In this document: one piece after another, positions 7,980 through 14,866 of the stretch
Numbering within the stretch: position 1 is the first letter of the stretch
Layout of the letters: each line of letters starts with the position of its first letter
From: Clostridia bacterium
GTDB taxonomy: Bacteria; Bacillota_A; Clostridia; Oscillospirales; CAG-272
DNA length: 21,058 nucleotides
Reading direction: 5' to 3'
Assembly: GCA_017453335.1 (NCBI GenBank)
Contig: JAFTKI010000026.1
Span: 1-21,058, forward strand
Translations under genes and position numbers: made by a program
The notes under the pieces: generated by a model
The model's database searches: none
Told to the model about the DNA's origin: nothing
The model's input: the letters and a program-made list of their open reading frames with translations, nothing else

Positions 7980-9496
7980 TGGTCGGTCTCCTGTGCGTCT
8001 GCATCACTTCTTTGTTGCGCACGCTCCGCAAATGCGGCACGCACGATCTCTCTTTCCGAAAACGGGAGCTTTTTGTCCCGTATGATCTCATATTCCTCAT
8101 GACCTTTTCCCGCCAGCAGGATCAGGTCATCTTTTTTTGCATTTAATACAACGCTGTATATTGCCTCACGTCTGTCCGGGATCACTTGATGCTCCCGCTC
8201 GGGAAGAATTCCCGCGCAAATTTCTTCGATGATCGAAGAGGGCTCTTCTCCTCGGCTGTTGTCCGAGGTGACGATCACAAGATCGGCATACAGGGATGCG
8301 ATGCGTCCCATCTCTCCCCGCTTGCTTCTGTCTCGGTCACCGCCGCAGCCAAACAGCAAAACCACTCGCCCATCGGGCTTTTTGATCCGCTGTGCGCTTT
8401 GCAAAAGCCGCTTTAAGGCATCGGGTGTGTGTGCGTAATCGATCAGCACGCGAAACTCCGCCCCATCAAGTACTACGGGCTCCATTCTGCCCTTGATCCC
8501 CCGAACGGTCAAAAGCGCCTTTCGGATCGATTCAAGGTCAACGCCCAACGCTCTTGCGGCAAGTGCCGCCTGCATGGTGTTCATGACCGTAAACAAGCCT
8601 GCGATCGGGGAATGAATGCTCACTCTATCCTCCCGAAAATGCAGGTCGTACCTGACACCGTTTTCCGAGAAGCGCACATTACTTGCGCATGCATCGGCAA
8701 GGATCTTCTGTGAGCAACGGATCACGCTTCCCTTTGCGTGCCTCTCCATTTCGGGAGCATAAGGAGAATCATGATTCAGGATCGATATACGGCTTTTGGC
8801 AAACAGCTCGGCTTTTGCCTTTGCGTAGGACTCCATCGTACGATGAAAATCCAGATGCTCAGCGGTCAGATTGGTAAAGATCCCAACATCGAAGACCATT
8901 GGAGCTGTCTTTTCCAGTGCCAGTGCGTGAGAGGAGACCTCCATCACCACGTATTCCACGCCGTCACGCACCATTTCGGCAAGCAAGCCGTACAGCACCT
9001 CGGGATCGGGAGTGGTCATGTTTGCAAGCGGATCATCCGATCGGCTATCCATCCGTTTTCCTATCGATTCGCAGCCCACGGTTCCGATCAAGCCGCATCT
9101 GTATCCCGCCGATTCCAGGATCGCGCGGAGCAGATAGGTCACACTGGTTTTTCCGTTGGTTCCCGTTACGCCGATTATATGCAACCGTGAAACGGGATCA
9201 CCGTACCATGCGTTGTAAAGCATTGCCGCCGCGCGTCTTGTGCTTTTGGTTCTCAGCACGGTCACGTTGCTTGGAGCATCGACCGCATGCCCTTCTTCAA
9301 TCAGAACGGCTCTGCATCCGTTTCGGACGGCTTGCTCGATATATTTATGACCGTCTGTGCGAGTCCCACGAATACAGATAAACAGGCATCCGTTCCCTGC
9401 TCTCCTTGAATCGGTCACGATCGAACCGATCTCAACCGTCTCACTCTCCTTCGGACATAAAATATCGGCTGATTGACATAAAAATTTCAGTTTCAT
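7976..9496 (-). CDS. murE: UDP-MurNAc-L-Ala-D-Glu:meso-diaminopimelate ligase (MurE)
   Basis: 506 aa. MurE adds the third stem-peptide residue to UDP-MurNAc-L-Ala-D-Glu. Seen: SRRAGNGCLFICIRG in the uracil-binding domain (30-44), ATP loop GTNGKTS (112-118), TTPDP (161-165), EVSSHAL (186-192), the YAKAKAELF segment holding the likely carbamylated lysine (224-232), and GCGGDRDRSKR (383-393). The amino-acid selectivity loop reads DNSRGEEP (412-419). The arginine is the feature of DAP-adding enzymes (classic form DNPR), so meso-DAP is inferred, with Ser replacing Pro. The ATG has GGGAG upstream. A 60-bp gap separates it from the PBP gene, with no clear promoter. Confidence 0.95.
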   Translation of the reverse strand: MKLKFLCQSADILCPKESETVEIGSIVTDSRRAGNGCLFICIRGTRTDGHKYIEQAVRNGCRAVLIEEGHAVDAPSNVTVLRTKSTRRAAAMLYNAWYGDPVSRLHIIGVTGTNGKTSVTYLLRAILESAGYRCGLIGTVGCESIGKRMDSRSDDPLANMTTPDPEVLYGLLAEMVRDGVEYVVMEVSSHALALEKTAPMVFDVGIFTNLTAEHLDFHRTMESYAKAKAELFAKSRISILNHDSPYAPEMERHAKGSVIRCSQKILADACASNVRFSENGVRYDLHFREDRVSIHSPIAGLFTVMNTMQAALAARALGVDLESIRKALLTVRGIKGRMEPVVLDGAEFRVLIDYAHTPDALKRLLQSAQRIKKPDGRVVLLFGCGGDRDRSKRGEMGRIASLYADLVIVTSDNSRGEEPSSIIEEICAGILPEREHQVIPDRREAIYSVVLNAKKDDLILLAGKGHEEYEIIRDKKLPFSEREIVRAAFAERAQQRSDADAQETDQ

Positions 9497-9556
9497 TCTG
9501 CTCTCCCGACGAAAAATTGTTGTTTCAACTTCCCGACAGAGAGGTTTCAGTCTGTC

Positions 9557-11983
9557 TTAATCGTTCTCAAGAGGTGTGAAATCGACATCATCCAAATATC
9601 GGAAGGTCACCTCGATCACACTTCCCTTTGGCAATTCGGTCCCCGCCGCCACACTTTGCGAAACGACAACGGCACCCTTGCCCGATAGATAATTCTTTGT
9701 TCCCAGGATACGAATATTGAAGCCCGCGTTCACGATCGCGGCATTCGCCGCCACCGCACTTGAACCGATCACATCGGGAACAATTCCGTTTTGCACCTCG
9801 GCACCCTTGCCCGTGTACAAAATGATCTTTGCGGAATTTTTCTCCACAACGGTTCCCGCTTCGGGATATTGCTTGTAAACGATCCCTTCGGGATCTCCCA
9901 CGATCTCAACGCTCACACCGAGATATTCCGATGCATAATCTTCGGCAACACGGCCGAGATAATGCTGATAATCGGGGATCTTGACCGTCATTTTCTGAAG
10001 CTCCTCCTCGGTGTAAACCGCTTCTACGCCAAGATAAGGAAGAATGGTCTTCATCACGTTTCCAACGTACGGTGCCGCAACGGTGCTTCCGTATGCCGCT
10101 CCCGTGGAGGGATGCGGCTCATCCACGATGATGATCACCGCATATTGCGGATTGTCGGCGGGCGCGTAAGCCACAGTGGAGCAAACATAATCACTGCTGA
10201 CGGGAAACAGCTCGCTGTCCCCTGTATATCCGCAAAGACTGCAAACGAATTGCCGAACACCGTCTACCGTTTTCAATTCCGCGGTGCTGTCGCATCTCGG
10301 GCATTCGCGCTCCTTTTTCTCGGAGGTACCCGTTTTTGCCGCAACTTGATACCCCGCAACGTAAGCGTTTTTCGCGCCGCCGTTGCCCGAAACACCGCCT
10401 TCAAGGATCTTTGAGACCTCGGCACAAACCGCTTCACTCACGATCTGTCTGCGTGCGGTATTATCATAAGATTTGATCACATTTCCGTCATTATCTACTA
10501 CCGAGGAAACCAGGTGCGGCTGTACCAGATAGCCGCCGTTTGCAACAGCAGAGATCGCGGTGATCTGTTGGATCAGCGTAACGCTGAAGTTTTGTCCGAA
10601 CGAATAAATGGCAAGGTCAAGATCGGTGAGCTTGGATTCTTTCTGAAACACGCTCACACCCTCACCGGGCAAATCAACGCCCGTGCGTTCAAAATAACCG
10701 AACGAGCGCAGATAACTGTAAAAGCGAGTGCCGCCGATCCGCAAGCCTACCCGCATCAGCCAAGGGTTGCAGGACTGCTGGATTCCTTCTACAAAGGTCA
10801 GCGTTCCGTGTCCGTGAACCTTGTGACAGTGGATATCGTGTCCCAGAACATCATAGGATCCCGCACAGGTGTAGGTCTCCTCTTTTGAAACAACGCTTTC
10901 CTCCAGCGCCATTGCCGCCGTGATGACCTTGAAGGTCGATCCGGGCGTGTATGCCTCGGTGATCGCCTTGTTGGACCACATATTCAGCCAAAGCCGTTGG
11001 CGGTATTCACTGTAGCTTTCGCTTCCCTCCTCCAAGCCGCTGCTTGCCAGCTTCAGGAGCGATTGGGAATCAAGCGCGGTGGGATCGTTCAGATTGAAAT
11101 CGGGATAGGTCGCCATACCAAGGATCGCACCCGTGTTAACATCCATCACGATGCCTGCGGCACGGTTTTCGCCGTTGGATTCCAAATAAGCGTTGCGAAC
11201 CTGCTCCTCAAGAGCCGATTGTACATATACGTCAATCGTTGTATTCAGGTGATATCCCGGCTCCGCGGCGATGTATTCCTTGTAGGAATACGGCATTTCG
11301 TTGCCTTGCGCGTCGCGCGCTGTGATGTATCTGCCGTTGGTCCCCGACAGCATGGTGTTGTACTGATATTCCAAGCCGTAAAGTCCCGATCCGTCGCTTC
11401 CCGTAAAGCCGATCACATGGGATGCCATGTTGGAATACGGATAATACCGTGTTTCGGTGGTTTGCAGATATACCATTCTCTGCAGACCGTATTCATCAAT
11501 AAAAGCGCGTACTCGGTCCGCGCTTGCCTCGTCCACTTCCTTTTTGATGGTGCGGTCGAGATATTTTGTATAGGTCGTTTGCTTCAGAACGTAGCTGTAA
11601 TCCACACCAAGAAGCTCGGAGAGCTTTTTGGAGATCAATTCGCTGTATTGAACATCCTCCCCGTTTTTGTTTGCCTCAACCTGCGCGTCGGCGATCGAGG
11701 AGGGAGAAATAAAAATACGGTAAGTATTGATGTTGGTTGCCAGAAGCGCACCGTTGACATCATAAATATTGCCGCGCTCGGCAACCACCTCGCTCTCGGT
11801 GGTCATTTGCTCCAGCACCTTTTGCTGATAGCGGTCATACTCCACAGTCTGCAACAGCAGAATGCGGATCAGCAGACCTCCAAACAGCGCAACCGCCAAG
11901 AAAAGAAGCACGCGGGAGCGTTTGAACAGTCCGGGATTCGATTCCGACAAATCATCCGGTCCGTCCGGCTTGAGTTCCTTCAT
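9557..11983 (-). CDS. spoVD: Class B penicillin-binding protein with two PASTA domains (SpoVD/FtsI type) and a Cys4 insertion
   Basis: 808 aa, long for the family. A transpeptidase that cross-links peptidoglycan beside a SEDS polymerase. Order: short cytoplasmic tail, membrane anchor (about 24-45), class B dimerisation region starting AERGNIYD (68-75), transpeptidase domain with STFK (Ser349 nucleophile), SCN (404-406) and KTG (550-552), then two PASTA-like domains (about 665-727 and 733-796). Directly after KTGTSE comes an inserted segment of about 45 residues with CPRC (561-564) and CSLC (581-584), a zinc-ribbon-like pattern. It could be vegetative FtsI/PbpB. I lean to SpoVD because of the 107-bp upstream gap with a sigma-E-like promoter, but it is the only PBP in the cluster, so the symbol is tentative. 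Ribosome site AAAGGAG. Confidence 0.9.
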   Translation of the reverse strand: MKELKPDGPDDLSESNPGLFKRSRVLLFLAVALFGGLLIRILLLQTVEYDRYQQKVLEQMTTESEVVAERGNIYDVNGALLATNINTYRIFISPSSIADAQVEANKNGEDVQYSELISKKLSELLGVDYSYVLKQTTYTKYLDRTIKKEVDEASADRVRAFIDEYGLQRMVYLQTTETRYYPYSNMASHVIGFTGSDGSGLYGLEYQYNTMLSGTNGRYITARDAQGNEMPYSYKEYIAAEPGYHLNTTIDVYVQSALEEQVRNAYLESNGENRAAGIVMDVNTGAILGMATYPDFNLNDPTALDSQSLLKLASSGLEEGSESYSEYRQRLWLNMWSNKAITEAYTPGSTFKVITAAMALEESVVSKEETYTCAGSYDVLGHDIHCHKVHGHGTLTFVEGIQQSCNPWLMRVGLRIGGTRFYSYLRSFGYFERTGVDLPGEGVSVFQKESKLTDLDLAIYSFGQNFSVTLIQQITAISAVANGGYLVQPHLVSSVVDNDGNVIKSYDNTARRQIVSEAVCAEVSKILEGGVSGNGGAKNAYVAGYQVAAKTGTSEKKERECPRCDSTAELKTVDGVRQFVCSLCGYTGDSELFPVSSDYVCSTVAYAPADNPQYAVIIIVDEPHPSTGAAYGSTVAAPYVGNVMKTILPYLGVEAVYTEEELQKMTVKIPDYQHYLGRVAEDYASEYLGVSVEIVGDPEGIVYKQYPEAGTVVEKNSAKIILYTGKGAEVQNGIVPDVIGSSAVAANAAIVNAGFNIRILGTKNYLSGKGAVVVSQSVAAGTELPKGSVIEVTFRYLDDVDFTPLEND

Positions 11984-12050
11984 TGCGTATCTCCTTTCCC
12001 ACGTTCTCTTTTACGGAAAGGCGAAGGAAGAACCCCTCACCCTGCTATTC

Positions 12051-12079
12051 ATTCTATGGAGGGTTGTCAAAAAATATGA
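12051..12079 (-). promoter_or_regulatory. Candidate sigma-E (sporulation mother-cell) promoter for the PBP gene
   Basis: In the 107-bp gap between the ftsL-like gene and the PBP gene, the minus strand reads TCATATT (12079-12073), 14 nt, then CATAGAAT (12058-12051). As I recall the Bacillus sigma-E consensus (KMATATT, 14-15 nt, CATACAHT), this matches fully at -35 and at all but one base at -10, with correct spacing. Transcription would start near 12044, about 60 nt before the PBP ATG. A TTGACA also occurs here, but no matching -10 sits at 16-18 nt from it. It is a motif match only. Confidence 0.5.
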
Positions 12080-12090
12080 CTTCTCCGCGC

Positions 12091-12951
12091 TTATTTCAAG
12101 CCGATGGCACTCAGAATAGCATCCAATCCAACCGTTTCACGCGGAGTTTCCTCAAAGCTTTCCACAGAATCCTCGGAGGAGCCTTCCATATATTCCATCT
12201 TTACAAATTCCTCGTCCACCATGCCGTATTCTTCAACGGCGATCCTGCGGATCTCCAAAAGATCGTTTTCCGCCTCTACATCGGAGCGCAGCTTTGCGAT
12301 CTCTGCCGAGGTATCATCAATCTCCTTGTTCAGTGAGCTGACCTCGCTTTCGGCACGTGTCAGCATTACCGAGCTTGCCACGATCAGCATCAGGCAAAGC
12401 GCGATTACGATTACCGCTACGAAAGCGGACAACGGGAAACGGCGTTTTTCCCGACTTGCATCGGCACGGGAGAAATCCATCCACTTCGGGGTTTGCGTCA
12501 TCAACCGTTTGGTGGTCTTGATCACTCTTCTTTTTACACCCTGTGGCAATTCTCGAAGTGTTTTTTTGCTTGCAACCTGCGTCCAAACCAAGCTTTTCTT
12601 GGTTACAGGATCGGCTTCACATTCATCGATGCCCGTATTTCCTTCAAAATCGGCAGTCTGAACATGTCTGCGGCGATTTTCACCGAAATAACGCAAAACG
12701 TCATCCGAGGACATCGTTTCCTTGCCGCGGCGGTACTGCCCGTTCAAAGCAGCCTGCGACATCTGTGACAGGCGGTACGCCTGCGGATCCAGCGCGCGCG
12801 TTTGCTCCTCGCGCTCGATCTGCTGTTTTGCGCCGAGTCTAACCGATGCAATCAGTCCTCTCTCGGCAAAACGATCGGAAACAGAAGCAACACACACCGA
12901 GCCTTCCGCTCCGCCGACCCGTTCGGTTTCGTTGATATTCCACGCGTCCAT
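12091..12951 (-). CDS. ftsL: FtsL-like bitopic division protein with a long cytoplasmic extension
   Basis: 286 aa, against roughly 100-130 for ordinary FtsL. Residues 1-171 are hydrophilic and probably cytoplasmic, with a basic, RR/KK-rich stretch (about 128-172). One membrane helix lies at about 172-196. After it comes a heptad-like coiled coil (about 198-235, SEVSSLNKEIDDTSAEIAKL region) ending in a RRIAVEEYGMV segment typical of FtsL/DivIC proteins, then an acidic tail. FtsL works with DivIC/FtsB and FtsQ to activate the FtsW-PBP complex. Identity rests on topology, the coiled coil and position between rsmH and the PBP. The ATG is supported by GGAAAGGAG 7 nt upstream. The extension shows no domain I recognise. 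Confidence 0.82.
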   Translation of the reverse strand: MDAWNINETERVGGAEGSVCVASVSDRFAERGLIASVRLGAKQQIEREEQTRALDPQAYRLSQMSQAALNGQYRRGKETMSSDDVLRYFGENRRRHVQTADFEGNTGIDECEADPVTKKSLVWTQVASKKTLRELPQGVKRRVIKTTKRLMTQTPKWMDFSRADASREKRRFPLSAFVAVIVIALCLMLIVASSVMLTRAESEVSSLNKEIDDTSAEIAKLRSDVEAENDLLEIRRIAVEEYGMVDEEFVKMEYMEGSSEDSVESFEETPRETVGLDAILSAIGLK

Positions 12952-12988
12952 GTGTTTGCTCCTTTCCTTTATTTATAATAGTAGTCTT

Positions 12989-13936
12989 TTACAGTTTTTC
13001 CGCTACGCGAAGCTTTGCACTTCGAGCGCGCGGGTTGATTTCCAGTTCCTCAGCGTCCGGCAAAATCGGCTTTTTGGTGATCACCTTGAGCTTGGGACGG
13101 TTTCCGCAAACGCAGATCGGAAAATTCTTGGGACAGGTACAGCCCTGTGCAAGTTCCGCGAATGCTTGCTTTACGATACGATCCTCCAAGGAATGGAAGG
13201 TGATGATGGCAATGCGCCCACCCGGAGCCAAAAGACGCACGGCGGACCGAATTGCCGGAGCAATCACATCCAACTCGGAATTCACCTCAATGCGCAAAGC
13301 CTGAAATGAGCGCTTTGCCGGATGGTGTCCGCCGTCTCTTTGTGCCGCAGGAATCGACTGCTTGATGATCTCGACCAGTTCCCCTGTGGTCTCGATCGGA
13401 GCCTTTTCTCTGTGGCGGATTATGTTTGTTGCTATGCGGGAAGAAAAGCGTTCTTCTCCGTACTCAAAGAGGATCCTGCGAAGTTCGTCCTCTGTGTATT
13501 CATTCACAACCGTTCGTGCGGTCAAGGGATTGCGCACGTCCATGCGCATATCAAGCGGTGCGTCTGCCTGATAGGAAAAACCGCGCTCGGCGGTGTCAAG
13601 CTGGTAGGAGGAAACTCCCAGATCCAGCAACAGTCCATCGATCTGCTCGATCCCAAGCGATCTGCAAACCGATTCAAGCTCGCAAAAATTGCTTCGCACC
13701 ACGCGTGCGCGCTCACCGAATACGCTCAAGCGCTCGGTTGCAACCGCTACTGCCGTTTCGTCCTGATCCAATGCGATCAATCTACCGCTCTCCCCCAATC
13801 GGGATGCGATAGCAGAGCTGTGTCCTGCGCCGCCTGCGGTTCCGTCAACGTAGGTTCCGTCCACCTTGATCTTCAAGCCCTCCATACAGGGCTCCAGCAT
13901 CACGGGACGGTGAGAGAAGTGAACCGTTTCTGCCAT
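12989..13936 (-). CDS. rsmH: 16S rRNA (cytosine1402-N4)-methyltransferase (RsmH/MraW)
   Basis: 315 aa, usual length. RsmH is a cytoplasmic SAM-dependent enzyme that methylates N4 of C1402 in 16S rRNA, tuning the ribosomal P site. Seen: FSHRPVMLE (7-15), SAM-binding loop DGTAGGAGHS (31-40), ALDQDE (55-60), DGLLLDLGVSSYQLD (100-114), GFSYQADAPLDMRMD (119-133), and the C-terminal RIAIITFHSLEDRIVK (241-256) with NPRARSAKLR (301-310). A CTCPKNFPICVCG segment (266-278) is common in Firmicutes homologues. It follows mraZ by 28 nt with an AGGGAG site. Confidence 0.97.
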   Translation of the reverse strand: MAETVHFSHRPVMLEPCMEGLKIKVDGTYVDGTAGGAGHSSAIASRLGESGRLIALDQDETAVAVATERLSVFGERARVVRSNFCELESVCRSLGIEQIDGLLLDLGVSSYQLDTAERGFSYQADAPLDMRMDVRNPLTARTVVNEYTEDELRRILFEYGEERFSSRIATNIIRHREKAPIETTGELVEIIKQSIPAAQRDGGHHPAKRSFQALRIEVNSELDVIAPAIRSAVRLLAPGGRIAIITFHSLEDRIVKQAFAELAQGCTCPKNFPICVCGNRPKLKVITKKPILPDAEELEINPRARSAKLRVAEKL

Positions 13937-13964
13937 ATTTCATTTCTCCCTTCTGTTTTTTGTT

Positions 13965-14387
13965 TTAAAGTCCAAGCTCTTCCAGCTCTTCCAGCAAGAG
14001 GCTGACATCCTCTTCCTCCTTGAGCTTGCTGTAAACAGCCTCAGCCCAAATTTCCGCGTAATCGCAGCAACCCACGATCACAATCCCTTTGCGGATCTGT
14101 GCATGATCCACAAGTTCGGGCGGCAACACCACTCTTCCCTGCGAATCGGGTGTAACCTGAACCAAGGACGCATGCAAATATCGCAGGATCTTTTCGGACA
14201 AACTGCGCTTTTGCTCACGCAGAGGCTTGATATACTCCTCCCATCCTACGAGGGAGTAAACTTTCAGGCAGGTCTCACGAATATCTTTGGCAATCACAAA
14301 GGTCTCGCCCAGCTCTTCACGAAGCTTTGAGGGAATGAAAATACGGTTTTTTATATCCATATTGTGTCTGAATTCTCCACCCAGCAT
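13965..14387 (-). CDS. mraZ: Transcriptional regulator MraZ
   Basis: 140 aa, matching the family (about 140-150). MraZ is an AbrB-fold DNA-binding protein that forms a ring and represses its own dcw operon by binding direct repeats downstream of the promoter. Two copies of the DxxxR fold motif are present: DIKNRIFIPSKLRE (11-24) and DSQGRVVLPPELV (81-93). The frame opens upstream to 14462, but the ATG at 14387 has AAGGAGG about 11 nt before it and starts with the expected MLGGEFRH; the longer form would read through the operator. It ends in an acidic Leu/Glu-rich tail. First gene of the dcw operon. Confidence 0.95.
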   Translation of the reverse strand: MLGGEFRHNMDIKNRIFIPSKLREELGETFVIAKDIRETCLKVYSLVGWEEYIKPLREQKRSLSEKILRYLHASLVQVTPDSQGRVVLPPELVDHAQIRKGIVIVGCCDYAEIWAEAVYSKLKEEEDVSLLLEELEELGL

Positions 14388-14434
14388 ATTCAACCTGCCT
14401 CCTTCTTCAAAAATTTCGGTAAAAACGCCGTTTT

Positions 14435-14475
14435 CGCTCCACTTTTCAACATTTCGCTCCACTTTGCTCCACCTG
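14435..14475 (-). promoter_or_regulatory. MraZ operator: GTGGAGC repeats in 10-bp register
   Basis: On the minus strand GTGGAGC occurs at 14472-14466, 14462-14456 and 14442-14436, two of them preceded by AAA. Spacings are 10 and 20 bp, leaving an empty register at about 14452-14446 that holds the degenerate TGTTGAA. The array starts at or just after the predicted transcription start and ends about 50 nt before the mraZ ATG. Known MraZ boxes in Mollicutes and other bacteria are similar AAAGTGG-type direct repeats at this position, so repression by MraZ is a strong inference. Confidence 0.85.
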
Positions 14476-14482
14476 TGAGTAT

Positions 14483-14511
14483 ATTATACAATATAATTTT
14501 CAAATAAGCAA
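14483..14511 (-). promoter_or_regulatory. Sigma-A promoter of the mraZ/dcw operon
   Basis: Minus strand: TTGCTT (14511-14506), 17-nt spacer, TATAAT (14488-14483). The -10 is perfect, the -35 matches at 4 of 6 bases and spacing is optimal. The start would be near 14476, right at the first GTGGAGC box. Upstream lies a nearly palindromic A/T tract (about 14516-14542) that may serve as an UP-like element. Confidence 0.85.
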
Positions 14512-14582
14512 TAGGTTTTGAAAAATTTTTTGAAAAAATTTTCATCTTTTTTCGCCTTTTCGGAGGTACCCGAAAAGACCTT

Positions 14583-14616
14583 AAAAAAACAAAAAAAGCG
14601 GAAGACATGCTCCCGC
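14583..14616 (-). terminator. Intrinsic terminator upstream of the dcw promoter
   Basis: Minus strand: GCGGGA (14616-14611), 7-nt loop, TTCCGC (14603-14598), then TTTTTTTGTTTTTTT (14597-14583). The six-pair stem includes one G-U pair and is followed by a long U tract. It would stop transcripts arriving from the MBOAT operon before the mraZ promoter. Confidence 0.75.
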
Positions 14617-14665
14617 CAGGCAGTAAATATAAAAAAGAGGCTGAATCGTTTAGATGCAGAAGACA

Positions 14666-14711
14666 CGATTTGCCTCTCTGCCGTACAAAGATACCGCAGA
14701 GAGGCAAATCG
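14666..14711. repeat. Long perfect inverted repeat (16-bp stem)
   Basis: CGATTTGCCTCTCTGC (14666-14681) is exactly complementary to 14696-14711. After one mismatch the stem extends three more pairs, leaving a loop of about 6 nt. The stem is longer than a terminator needs and no U tract follows on either strand. It lies between two other hairpins in a region of about 390 bp with no gene. It may be a mobile palindromic repeat unit, an mRNA 3' stabiliser, or part of a small RNA; nothing here decides. Confidence 0.7.
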
Positions 14712-14737
14712 CGGCTAAAAAGCCACATAAAACGAGG

Positions 14738-14766
14738 AAATCCGCCGATTTTTTGTCGGCGGATTT
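14738..14766 (-). terminator. Hairpin after the DUF4097-like gene, probable terminator
   Basis: AAATCCGCCGA (14738-14748) pairs perfectly with TCGGCGGATTT (14756-14766) around a 7-nt loop. On the minus strand it is followed by CCTCGTTTTATG, a poor U tract, so it may be only a partial terminator backed up by the stronger one at 14583-14616. It lies about 100 nt after the stop of the last gene of the MBOAT operon. Confidence 0.5.
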
Positions 14767-14866
14767 CAACATTCTAAGAAAATTTGTAAAAATCAGTTGT
14801 TTTTTCTTTTTCCCACTCCGTGGCTTTTGTTCTGCGCTGAATGAATCAGCCCCTTCCGTGATGAGA

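Noticed and set aside
6747..8102. 451-codon plus-strand open frame
   Set aside because: Antisense shadow of murF and the end of murE. It has no family motifs and spans the coupled stop/start of two real genes.
9497..9556. Possible attenuator or promoter between the PBP gene and murE (GACAGA/TCTGTC and GTTG/CAAC hairpins)
   Set aside because: The stems are only 6 and 4 bp, with no convincing U tract after the first, and no -35/-10 pair is present.
14388..14462. N-terminal extension of MraZ
   Set aside because: It runs across the operator boxes and part of the leader. The conserved family start MLGGEF follows an AAGGAGG site at 14387.
14390..14728. Minus-strand open frame of 112 codons in the intergenic region upstream of mraZ
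   Set aside because: It reads through a terminator, a hairpin and the mraZ promoter, and has no family resemblance or ribosome site that I can see.
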